Under the pieces are notes generated by a model. It searched no databases and had not been told where the DNA came from. It was given only the letters and a program-made list of their open reading frames with translations. Shown in pieces: positions 33,251 through 40,280 of a DNA stretch of 50,399 nt (positions within the stretch are counted from its first letter, which is position 1; each line of letters opens with the position of its first letter). Source of the DNA: SFEL01 sp045603585 (lineage in GTDB: Bacteria > Bacillota > Clostridia > Christensenellales > CAG-138); NCBI GenBank assembly GCA_045603585.1, contig JAZUMK010000050.1, positions 1 through 50,399 of the forward strand. The letters run 5' to 3'. A program made the position numbers and the translations under genes.

Positions 33251-33710
33251 GGAGAAGGAAATAATGAACAGGGAACAGGTGAAGGTTTCCTGCTGTGGAT
33301 GGAAGAAAGTCTGTTTTCAGTCAAACGGAACCGATGTTATTATCTATACACGCCCTCCACCCTTTTAAGGTAGCTTTTCCTTGCGGAAAAGCAGTATGCA
33401 CTATCCAAGCTGCGGCGTAATTGGCGGCTTCTTTTTGCTTATATGGATGGATACCGCTTCCGTCTTCGCCGCAGGCGAAGATACATTGAAGGGTGGTGGG
33501 TTGGGTTTAGATAAACCAAGCAAGCACCGCGGCCGCAGGGGAAACGGATTGCCGCGCCGGTTTGCGAACCGGCTCGCAATGACAGTATTTTCAGCATTGC
33601 TGTTTCTTCCATCGACAGAGGAAGCCCCACACCTCTTCACTTTTCACTATTACCTATAACCTCCAATGCGGCGGGTGGGTTTGGATAATCAATACCCCAC
33701 CCTGCAGCAC
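33251..33710. repeat. intergenic repeat block (R4 x2, R3, R5)
   Basis: A reversed R4 (about 33350-33405, stem TTTTCC / GGAAAA), a forward R4 (33463-33512, stem TCTTCGCC / GGCGAAGA), an R3 (33546-33585) and an R5 (33632-33664). No gene is seen. Confidence 0.75.
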
Positions 33711-33739
33711 AAAAGCCGCTGCAGATGCAGCGGCTTTTT
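33711..33739. terminator. bidirectional intrinsic terminator
   Basis: Stem AAAAGCCGCTGCA / TGCAGCGGCTTTT with a 2-base loop. It lies 19 bases beyond the end of the minus-strand lipoprotein gene and also faces the phage genes. Confidence 0.85.
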
Positions 33740-33757
33740 ATTTGTTTTATCCCGATA

Positions 33758-34975
33758 TTACATTATCTCAAAGGCTTCCAATACCCAGCCGCTGCCGGCA
33801 TTCCTGACCACGGCGGAAACAGAGGCGGCTGCGGCGGCAGAGCTGCTGCCGGGTGCGCCACTCATCAGCTGGCCGGTGAGGGTGACGGCCTCCCCATCGG
33901 CGTAGGCGTCTTCCCACTGTACCCCATAGAAGGGCAGTACGTTTTCGGCGGCAATGACTTCGCCATCGCCGGCCTCTGTGCCGAAGATGGACTTGTAGCT
34001 TTCCGCGTATGCGGCGGCATAGTCCGCGGCGTTTTCAAAGGAAACGCCCTGAGCGCTCAGGTAATGGCCGATTATTGCGGCGGCAAGCTCACCCTCGGGC
34101 GCGCCTGCAAAGCCGGTAAAGTCGGGACCGCATGCGGCTGCGGCGGCGGAGAGGGCAGGCAGCAGCGCGGAGTAATCCTCCTCGGACATCACATCGCCCA
34201 CAAAGCCGGGATACAGCGCCCTGTGGGGGAAGCTTATCTCCACGATGCCCTTTTCTTCAGGGGCGATGGTGCCTGCGGGCAGATAGAGGGTATAGCCCTC
34301 ATCCGCAACGGTAAAGCCATTGTAAAGGTCAAGGGCGGAAAGGATGGTATCGGCGGAAACATCCCCATAGTAGCTGTCCGGCTCGTAGGCGATAACGTTG
34401 AGCACCTGCTGAACAGCCAGATCCTCCGGGAAGTATGTGCCGGATACATCTCCCAGACAGCACTCTGCACCGTCGGGGCCTATGACGATAACGTGGCGGT
34501 CAAATTCCGCGGCGGAATCTCCGCTGAAGGAATGTTCTTCGGTGAAGATTATGTTGGTATATGTGCCGGCGGGCAGCTCCGCCCTGAGGGCTTCAAAGGT
34601 GACTTTGGTGTAGGGCAGAGAATCCACAGGGTCTGCAAAGGGCAGATGCTCCGTGGTTACTCTGGTATAAAGCTCGTCAAGGTAGAGATTTACCGCATCC
34701 TGAGCGGATTGATCTTCAAACTGAGGCGCCTGATAGGAAAGGCGGTAAACCGCCTCCTCCTCCGGAACGTCGCGGGGCAGGGTCATGTCCTCGGAAAGAA
34801 TGGCGTAGCCCTCATCCGTCTGCACGAGCTGCGTCTGGGGCTGCTCCTGCTGCGGGGTTTCCGCAGGGGCGGTAACGTCTATTACCGGCTGCTCCTCCAC
34901 CGGCGCGGCACAGCCTGCCATGGCAAGCACAGCGGCCAGAGCAAGGGCGGCTATTTTAAAGCTGTGATTTTTCAT
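33758..34975 (-). CDS. secreted lipoprotein, DUF3298/RsiV-like
   Basis: The start at 34975 follows AAAGGAGG; a longer frame upstream lacks a ribosome binding site. The signal peptide ends in the lipobox MAGC (residues about 18-21), followed by a proline- and glutamine-rich linker. The body (about 65-300) resembles a DUF4163/DUF3298 pair (EEAVYRLSYQAPQFEDQSAQDAVNLYLDELY; YTLYLPAGTIAPEEKGIVEISFP), the fold of RsiV, which binds lysozyme. A further domain of about 100 residues follows. No linked sigma factor gene is present here. The assignment is by pattern. Confidence 0.75.
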   Translation of the reverse strand: MKNHSFKIAALALAAVLAMAGCAAPVEEQPVIDVTAPAETPQQEQPQTQLVQTDEGYAILSEDMTLPRDVPEEEAVYRLSYQAPQFEDQSAQDAVNLYLDELYTRVTTEHLPFADPVDSLPYTKVTFEALRAELPAGTYTNIIFTEEHSFSGDSAAEFDRHVIVIGPDGAECCLGDVSGTYFPEDLAVQQVLNVIAYEPDSYYGDVSADTILSALDLYNGFTVADEGYTLYLPAGTIAPEEKGIVEISFPHRALYPGFVGDVMSEEDYSALLPALSAAAAACGPDFTGFAGAPEGELAAAIIGHYLSAQGVSFENAADYAAAYAESYKSIFGTEAGDGEVIAAENVLPFYGVQWEDAYADGEAVTLTGQLMSGAPGSSSAAAAASVSAVVRNAGSGWVLEAFEIM

Positions 34976-35088
34976 GTATCTGCCTCCTTTGAGGGGGATG
35001 GTATATATAAAGGATATCATAAAATACCGGCCATCCTCAACTTGTGGAGGGCAAAATTAACACAATCATCAAAAAGGAGACATCATTT

Positions 35089-35271
35089 ATGGAGGAAAAC
35101 ATACGAAAGACCGCGATAGACTGCCTGCTGGCCATATGCGAAGACCCGGAGGCCAGGTCCTCCGACAGGGTGGCGGCGGGAAAGCTGCTGCTGGAGCTGG
35201 ACAGGCCGGAGGAGGGAGGCAATACCATCACGGTAATTATGGAGGGCGTGGCAAAGGAGTACTGCAATTAG
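35089..35271 (+). CDS. small protein, possibly terminase-small-subunit-like (60 aa)
   Basis: AAAAGGAGA lies 8 bases before the ATG. The sequence KTAIDCLLAICEDPEARSSDRVAAGKLLLELD resembles the helical repeat seen in some phage TerS-like and DUF5681-type proteins, and the ending ITVIMEGVAKEYCN is of a type I associate with such small phage ORFs. It is separated from the main phage genes by the lipoprotein gene, so the island may be broken up. The assignment is weak. Confidence 0.5.
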   Translation: MEENIRKTAIDCLLAICEDPEARSSDRVAAGKLLLELDRPEEGGNTITVIMEGVAKEYCN

Positions 35272-35435
35272 GTAATAGTGAATAGTGAATAGGTGAAGCT
35301 CTCTCCGACCTCGCTGCACTCGGCCACCTCTCCCAGAGTGAGAGGCAAGAGTCGCGGGTCTCCCTATGGGAGAGCTGTCCCGCAGGGACTGAGAGGGCGC
35401 CACCTCTTCACTTTTCACTATTACCTCTAACTTCA
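35270..35435. repeat. nested repeat: R6 enclosed by inverted R5 copies
   Basis: An R5 in reverse (35270-35296) and an R5 forward (35402-35434) enclose an R6 composite (35301-35400, CTCTCCGACCTCG ... GGGAGAGCTGTCCC). The outer R5 arms could pair over about 24 bases. Confidence 0.75.
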
Positions 35436-35463
35436 TAAAAAAAGCCGCCCATGCGAGCGGCCT
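35436..35463 (-). terminator. terminator of lepB
   Basis: On the minus strand GCCGC and GCGGC flank a short loop, followed by TTTTTTT, 20 bases after the lepB stop. Confidence 0.75.
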
Positions 35464-35481
35464 GATTGCATTATCGGTTTG

Positions 35482-36069
35482 TTACATCCACCTTGCCCGG
35501 TAGAAGGGCAGCATGACGGCCTGTACCTTGCCCTTTACCTGACCGTAAGGCACAAAGCTTACCAGAGGATTGCGGCTGTCGTCGCTGGCGTGGCGGTTGT
35601 CCCCTACCACAAAGAGGGCTTTTTCAGGAACCGTCACCTCCGTCATATCGCCGTAGATGGTATCATTCCAGTATTCGGATTCATCCAGCAGCTGACCGTT
35701 AAGGTATATCTGTCCGTCCGTTATGGCAACTGTATCCCCCGGCATGCCGATTATGCGCTTGACGCAGTTTACGTTCATATTGGAATAGCGGCAGATGATT
35801 ATATCGCCATGCTCAGGCTCGGAAAAAGCATAGCTGAGCTTTTCCGTGAACATGCCCTCCCCGTGAATGAGGGTGGGGTGCATGGAGGAGCCCACCACCT
35901 GCACCGGCTCAAATATAAACGTGCGGATAAACAGGGCGATGAGCACCACCGTAACAAGATACAGCGCAAACTCAAAGTTTGCGGCGCGCTTGTAGGGCAG
36001 GTCGTTTTTATGAAGATTTTCAGCGGCGGATTTGAGGGCCTTGCGCTGACGCCTTGTAAGCTTTGCCAT
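35482..36069 (-). CDS. lepB: type I signal peptidase
   Basis: This membrane serine protease removes signal peptides from secreted proteins. One membrane helix lies at about residues 33-50 (FALYLVTVVLIALFIRTF), then box B with catalytic serine S62 in GSSMHPTL, box D with catalytic lysine K104 in NCVKRIIGMPGD, and box E GDNRHASDDSR. At 195 aa it is the usual Gram-positive SipS type. GGAAAGG precedes the ATG, and a TTGACA promoter is at 36109-36137. Confidence 0.96.
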   Translation of the reverse strand: MAKLTRRQRKALKSAAENLHKNDLPYKRAANFEFALYLVTVVLIALFIRTFIFEPVQVVGSSMHPTLIHGEGMFTEKLSYAFSEPEHGDIIICRYSNMNVNCVKRIIGMPGDTVAITDGQIYLNGQLLDESEYWNDTIYGDMTEVTVPEKALFVVGDNRHASDDSRNPLVSFVPYGQVKGKVQAVMLPFYRARWM

Positions 36070-36108
36070 TGGGAATAACGCCTTTCCTGTAAGGTTTGTT
36101 CAATGGTT

Positions 36109-36137
36109 ATGGTAGCACGGCGCAGAGGGGTTGTCAA
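36109..36137 (-). promoter_or_regulatory. promoter of lepB
   Basis: On the minus strand a perfect TTGACA and TACCAT are separated by 17 bases. Confidence 0.65.
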
Positions 36138-36147
36138 ATGGGACGGA

Positions 36148-36261
36148 TAGGGTAACCAATATAAGGAGTGCAGGAATAGTGGTGCTGTTTCAAACGACGG
36201 CAACGCAGAAGCTCGCCAATTTCACCACTTTTGGCGGGTTCGGATTACGTTGGTTACCCTA
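36148..36261. repeat. 114-bp element with perfect 12-bp terminal inverted repeats
   Basis: TAGGGTAACCAA and its complement TTGGTTACCCTA bound the element. Inside are a second inverted pair (GTGGTG / CACCAC) and a hairpin CGCCAA / TTGGCG (36214-36234). It is unlike the seven repeat families and occurs once in the window. It lies between the divergent lepB and phosphoesterase genes, immediately upstream of the lepB promoter. Confidence 0.65.
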
Positions 36262-36318
36262 GGATAACAAACTCGCACATCTTTCTTTCAATTCCACGTT
36301 ACATCAGTTCATATATTG

Positions 36319-36327
36319 TGATACAAT
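36319..36327 (+). promoter_or_regulatory. extended -10 element for the phosphoesterase gene
   Basis: TGATACAAT is an extended -10 (TGN then TACAAT). It ends 7 bases before the ATG, so the transcript would start at or next to the start codon. Confidence 0.5.
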
Positions 36328-36334
36328 CCATATC

Positions 36335-37363
36335 ATGAAGAAAGTTTTTCCATTATTTGTAATTTTAATATTGCTGCTGACACAGTGGGGCTGCGCGCCT
36401 GCTCCCGCAGCGGAGCCGGCTGTTGCCCCTGCGCCCGCTCCTGCGCCCACCCCGGTGCCCACACCTGAGCCGCCAAAGGTGTATACCATTGCCTGGATGA
36501 GCGATACCCAGCATTACAGCAGGCAGTTTCCGGAAACCTTCCTTGCCATGACGGAATATCTCAGCGATGCAAGGAAGGAGCTTAACCTAAAGTATGTCAT
36601 ACATACAGGAGACATTGTGGCCTCCGGCACAAAGGAATCCGAATGGAAGCTGGCAAAGGAAGCCATGAACAAGATCGCCCACATACCCGTTGGCGTTTGC
36701 GCCGGCAATCACGACGTTAAGGGCAATAAGGCGGAGTATAAGTATTATCAGGAATACTTCGGCGAGGATGAGTGCTCCTACCGCATATGCTACGGCGGAA
36801 GCTTTCAGGATAACAGGGGTCATTACGACCTTATCGACGCAGAGGGAAGCAAACTGCTTTTCCTGTTTATGGGTTTCAGCATAGAGCAGGAAGGCATAGA
36901 CTGGATGAAGAGGGTGATAGAGCAGTATCCCGACAGGGCTGTGATAATCTGCACCCATACCTATTTTGATACCAACCTTTCCCTGCTGGCCGACGGCAGA
37001 CTGATAAGGGAAGAAATAGTTGAAAAATACCCCAATGTTTATATGGTCCTTGGGGGACACAGATACAACGTGGCAAGGGTGCCTGAGGAGTTTGATGACG
37101 ACGGCGACGGTATACCCGACAGAACAGTTCATCAGATGATATGCAATTATCAATCCGCAGACAGCGACGGCGGCAGAGGCTACATGATGTTCTTTGAGGT
37201 GGACGAGGCAAAGGGGGAGATAAGGGGATACACCTATTCTCCCGTGATGGACGACTATGCCCACTTTGACGACAGAACCCACCACAAATACTACAAGCAC
37301 GCCCCGGAAAACGAGCTGTTTGTAATAGACATACCATGGGAATACGGAGAGCCGAATGCTTAA
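36335..37363 (+). CDS. metallophosphoesterase lipoprotein
   Basis: A secreted calcineurin-like phosphoesterase. The signal peptide ends in a lipobox-like TQWGC at residues about 16-20, followed by a proline-alanine-rich linker (APAPAPTPVPTPEPP). Metal ligands are in WMSDTQHYS, HTGDIVASG, CAGNHDVKG, ICTHTYFD and LGGHRYN, the standard order for the fold. At 342 aa it is complete. No ribosome binding site is visible before the ATG. It overlaps birA by 8 bases. The substrate (nucleotide, phospholipid or teichoic acid phosphate) is unknown. Confidence 0.9.
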   Translation: MKKVFPLFVILILLLTQWGCAPAPAAEPAVAPAPAPAPTPVPTPEPPKVYTIAWMSDTQHYSRQFPETFLAMTEYLSDARKELNLKYVIHTGDIVASGTKESEWKLAKEAMNKIAHIPVGVCAGNHDVKGNKAEYKYYQEYFGEDECSYRICYGGSFQDNRGHYDLIDAEGSKLLFLFMGFSIEQEGIDWMKRVIEQYPDRAVIICTHTYFDTNLSLLADGRLIREEIVEKYPNVYMVLGGHRYNVARVPEEFDDDGDGIPDRTVHQMICNYQSADSDGGRGYMMFFEVDEAKGEIRGYTYSPVMDDYAHFDDRTHHKYYKHAPENELFVIDIPWEYGEPNA

Positions 37364-38114
37364 TGATAAGGAAATAAAGCAATATTTTCCGGATGTCAGC
37401 TGGCTTTTGAGCGCAGAGGAGCTGCCCTCCACCAATACCGTGGCCAAGGAGCTGGCCGCAAAGGGAGTGCCGGAAGGCTCCCTTGTGATAGCCGAGCGGC
37501 AGACGGGCGGCAGAGGCAGGCTGGGCCGTGACTTTGAAAGTCCCCCGGGGGGCATATACATGACCCTCATACTGCGCCCGCAAGGCAGCCTTGAGCAATG
37601 CACCATGATAACCATGGCGGCGGCGGTGGGCGTATGCCGGGCGATGGAAAAGCACCTTGGCATTTCCCCCGGCATCAAGTGGGTAAACGACCTGTATCTC
37701 AGCGGTAAAAAGATATGCGGCATACTGGCAGAAGGAGCCGCCGCAGGAGAAAGCCTCAAATACGCCGTGGTGGGCATAGGCATAAACTACCAGAGCCCGG
37801 AATTTACAGGGGAGCTTGCGGACAAGGCGGCCAGCCTTTATCCCCACAGCGAGCCGCCCTTATCATTGAGCGCCATGGCAGGGGCTGTGGCGGCGGAGGT
37901 ATTCGCAGCCTGCAAGGCATATGACAGCGTGGAAGTGTATAAAGAATACAAGCAGCGCAGCCTGCTGCTGGGCAAAACCGTGACCCTGCCGGACGGAAGG
38001 GAAGCCGGAGCCGTGGACATCACCCGGGACGGACGGCTGACGGTGGAATTTGCGGACGGAACAGAGCTGGATCTCAACAGCGGCGAGGTAAGCGTTACCG
38101 GAACACTGATATAA
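37356..38114 (+). CDS. birA: biotin-protein ligase, no HTH domain
   Basis: This enzyme attaches biotin to carboxylase carrier proteins. The catalytic core is visible: STNTVAKELA, the biotinyl-AMP loop RQTGGRGRLGRDFESP, GGIYMTLILRP, KWVNDLYLSGKKICGILAE and VGIGINY. A C-terminal SH3-like domain spans about 205-250 (LLLGKTVTLPDGREAGAVDI). It lacks the N-terminal DNA-binding domain, so it is a group I ligase and not a repressor. Its start overlaps the phosphoesterase stop, implying coupled translation, and the C_GCAxxG_C_C gene follows after 14 bases. Confidence 0.94.
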   Translation: MLNDKEIKQYFPDVSWLLSAEELPSTNTVAKELAAKGVPEGSLVIAERQTGGRGRLGRDFESPPGGIYMTLILRPQGSLEQCTMITMAAAVGVCRAMEKHLGISPGIKWVNDLYLSGKKICGILAEGAAAGESLKYAVVGIGINYQSPEFTGELADKAASLYPHSEPPLSLSAMAGAVAAEVFAACKAYDSVEVYKEYKQRSLLLGKTVTLPDGREAGAVDITRDGRLTVEFADGTELDLNSGEVSVTGTLI

Positions 38115-38128
38115 TTACGGAGGATACT

Positions 38129-38581
38129 ATGGATCACGTTGAAAGAGCAAAGGAGCTTTTCCTTCAGGGATATAACTGCGCCCAGGCAACATTGGCCGCC
38201 TTCAGCGACGTTACAGGCATTGACGAGGCCGCGGCAATAAAGCTCACATCCGGCTTCGGCGCAGGCATGGGCGCCCTCAGGGATACCTGCGGCGCGGTGA
38301 CAGGCATGTTTATGGCGGCGGATATGCTGTATGGCTACGACAGCCCCACGGATAAGGAGGGCAAGGCCGCCCACTATGAGCTTATTCGTGACCTTGCCGC
38401 AAAGTTCAGTGAGGAAAACGGCAGCATAATGTGCCGCGATCTTCTTGCCAACTGCCCCAAGGCGCAGCAGCCCATGGACAGGACGGATGAGTACTACGCG
38501 GTGCGTCCCTGCGTGCGCCTTGTAATGGACGCAGCGGCAATACTGGATAAGGTCATTGAGGAAAAGAACAAAGAAAAGTAA
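38129..38581 (+). CDS. C_GCAxxG_C_C family redox-type protein
   Basis: A 150-aa protein with the family signature: YNCAQATLAAF, SGFGAGMGALRDTCGAVTGMFMA, and later cysteines CRDLL and VRPCVRLV. The cysteine set is thought to bind a metal or act in redox chemistry; the function is not established. ACGGAGGA lies before the ATG. It is the last gene of the phosphoesterase-birA unit. A NrdR-like box pair overlaps its stop codon. Confidence 0.9.
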   Translation: MDHVERAKELFLQGYNCAQATLAAFSDVTGIDEAAAIKLTSGFGAGMGALRDTCGAVTGMFMAADMLYGYDSPTDKEGKAAHYELIRDLAAKFSEENGSIMCRDLLANCPKAQQPMDRTDEYYAVRPCVRLVMDAAAILDKVIEEKNKEK

Positions 38582-38622
38582 ATATTGTGATAAGCATATT
38601 TACAAAACACAATATGTTGTGG
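38575..38622 (+). promoter_or_regulatory. NrdR box pair with overlapping promoter
   Basis: ACACAATATGTTGTGG (38607-38622) closely matches the NrdR box (ACACWATATATWGTGT). A weaker box lies at 38575-38590, 32 bases upstream, i.e. three helical turns. TTGTGA and CACAAT with 17 bases between form a possible promoter inside the pair. The nearest downstream gene is nrdG, 770 bases away. Confidence 0.6.
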
Positions 38623-38625
38623 TAG

Positions 38626-38659
38626 AGTGGGCATAGTAAGAATGCCCACTTTGCTTTTT
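38626..38659 (+). terminator. intrinsic terminator
   Basis: Stem AGTGGGCAT / ATGCCCACT with a 7-base loop, then TTGCTTTTT. It closes the phosphoesterase-birA operon and also lies directly downstream of the NrdR box pair. Confidence 0.8.
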
Positions 38660-38660
38660 G

Positions 38661-39249
38661 GCGGGATTTGATTTTACTGATTCGTCTGCTGCAAGGTATC
38701 GGCAGCTGGAAGAAGCAGCCGTTCTTGCCTCTCACTATGGGAGAGGTGGCCGAGCGTAGCGAGGCCGGAGAGGGCGGGTCGCGTGGGCAGTGGAACCCTC
38801 TCAGTCGGCTGTGCCGACAGCTCTCCCGGAGGGAGAGCCGAGGGAAGGGCGGAGGATAGCGAATAGGAAATATTTCATATCCCGCCCACCGCTCTTCAAT
38901 GTATCTTCGCCTAACGGCGAAGACGTGGGCGGCCGCCATCCAAGCAAATAAAACGTAGATGCTGAATATATCACCGCTTCGATAGTGCATAACGCTTTTC
39001 CGTAAGGAAAACCTGCCTTAAAAAGGGTGGTGGGTGGGTTTAGAAAATTACTTATTCACTTTTCACTATTACTTATAACTTATAACCTCCCCCGTGGCGG
39101 CCTGCCCTATAATGACAGCAGGGCGTAAACAACATCCCCTGCTGTGCAGGACGATCCCTCACCTCAGCTCCTGCGGGACAGCTCCCTTTGCACAAGGGAG
39201 CCATGATTGACACACAAAGGCTTACTTACACAGAATATTGTGTTTTTAG
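38661..39249. repeat. intergenic repeat block (R6, R4 x2, R5, R6-like)
   Basis: About 590 bases with no gene: R6 composite (38726-38845), a reversed R4 (about 38880-38930, stem CTTCGCC / GGCGAAG), a forward R4 (about 38979-39045, stem TTTTCC / GGAAAA), R5 (39048-39090) and an R6-like stretch (39160-39205). Confidence 0.75.
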
Positions 39250-39363
39250 TTTTTCTTTCTCTTTTTGCTTCTTTTTCTTCGTCTTTCACAAAGAAGTTGG
39301 AGCTGGGCGACAGCTCCAACGACCTGCCTGGGGGCAGGCCAAAAAGAAAGAGAAAAAGAAGAG
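39250..39363 (+). repeat. R1-type hairpin with inserted stems upstream of nrdG
   Basis: The pyrimidine and purine arms are as at 23489, 31299 and 47393, but the loop carries extra hairpins, GTTGGAGCT / AGCTCCAAC and CCTGCC / GGCAGG (39295-39339). It ends in GAAGAG 27 bases before the ATG. Confidence 0.8.
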
Positions 39364-39389
39364 AATCCAAACAGCAAGGACAACGACCT

Positions 39390-40076
39390 ATGATCAAAGG
39401 CTTACAAACCCTCACATTACTGGACTATCCCGGCAAGGTGGCCTGTACGGTGTTTACCGGGGGCTGCAATTTCCGCTGCCCCTTCTGCCACAACGGCGGC
39501 ATCGTGCTGAACCCCGGCGCAGAGCCCGGCATACCTGAGGAGAAGGTATTTGACCTATTGAAAAAGCGCAGAGGGGTGCTGGAGGGGGTATGCATAACCG
39601 GCGGCGAGCCCACCCTGTGGAAGGGCCTCTGGGATTTTGCAAAGGAGATAAAGGCCATGGGCTACGCCGTAAAGCTGGATACCAACGGCACAAACCCCGA
39701 GCTTATGCACAAGCTGATACTGGCAGGGGTTGTGGACTATGTGGCCATGGATATAAAGAACAGCCCGGATAAATACGCCGAAACAGCAGGGGTGAAGGGG
39801 CTCAGCCTTCAGCCGGTAAAGGACAGCGTAAGGCTGCTATTGCAGGGCACCGTGGGATATGAATTCCGTACCACTGTGGTGAAGGGCATGCACACACCAC
39901 AAGATATAGTGGATATCGGCAAATGGATACAAGGGGCGGAAAAATACTTCATTCAGCCCTATCGCGATTCCGACCTTGTGATCGACCGCAGCTGCGAAAG
40001 ACATTCCGATGAGGAACTTCAGGCACTTTTGGCCGCGGCGAGGAAATATGTCCCGGCTGCGGAGATAAGGGGCTAG
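39390..40076 (+). CDS. nrdG: anaerobic ribonucleotide reductase activating protein
   Basis: A radical SAM enzyme that generates the glycyl radical on NrdD. The CxxxCxxC cluster site is C26, C30, C33 in GGCNFRCPFC. TGGEPTL binds SAM, and LDTNGTNPELM and VDYVAMDIKNS are conserved. At 228 aa it belongs to the longer NrdG2/pyruvate-formate-lyase-activase-like group, not the 155-aa E. coli type. The start at 39390 follows AAGGA; the frame is open upstream through the R1 hairpin. It precedes nrdD, the reverse of the usual order, with 200 bases and a NrdR operator between. Confidence 0.93.
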   Translation: MIKGLQTLTLLDYPGKVACTVFTGGCNFRCPFCHNGGIVLNPGAEPGIPEEKVFDLLKKRRGVLEGVCITGGEPTLWKGLWDFAKEIKAMGYAVKLDTNGTNPELMHKLILAGVVDYVAMDIKNSPDKYAETAGVKGLSLQPVKDSVRLLLQGTVGYEFRTTVVKGMHTPQDIVDIGKWIQGAEKYFIQPYRDSDLVIDRSCERHSDEELQALLAAARKYVPAAEIRG

Positions 40077-40099
40077 ATATTGTGGCCGGGCAGTATGGA

Positions 40100-40148
40100 A
40101 CACCATATATAGCCTACCGTATCGCAATTGATACACAATATGTAGTAG
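40100..40148 (+). promoter_or_regulatory. NrdR box pair upstream of nrdD
   Basis: ACACCATATATAGCCT (40100-40115) and ACACAATATGTAGTAG (40133-40148) match the NrdR box and are 33 bases apart, start to start. The second overlaps the -35 element, as expected for repression by NrdR when dATP is plentiful. Confidence 0.75.
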
Positions 40149-40174
40149 ACAAAACCAAAATTGTGTGATAAACT
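40146..40174 (+). promoter_or_regulatory. promoter of nrdD
   Basis: TAGACA and an extended -10 (TGATAAACT) with a 17-base spacer. It leaves a leader of about 100 bases; a weak CCCGC / GCGGG hairpin lies in it at about 40188. Confidence 0.6.
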
Positions 40175-40280
40175 TTAAGCTGTTCCCGCTTTGGCGGGGC
40201 AAATATAGAAATATCATCCAAAAAACAAGAAAATCATCTGCAATTATTCTATAAGACTCATTCAGGAGGAGAAAAAGAGA

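Noticed and set aside
33725..35119. A 464-codon open frame on the plus strand
   Set aside because: It mirrors the minus-strand lipoprotein, which has a signal peptide, lipobox and ribosome binding site. The plus frame has none.
28207..35271. A complete prophage
   Set aside because: No integrase, capsid, protease, tail, holin or lysin genes, and no attachment-site repeats could be found.
40185..40202. A terminator or riboswitch in the nrdD leader
   Set aside because: The CCCGC / GCGGG hairpin is short and has no T-run, and the rest of the leader shows no conserved structure I know.
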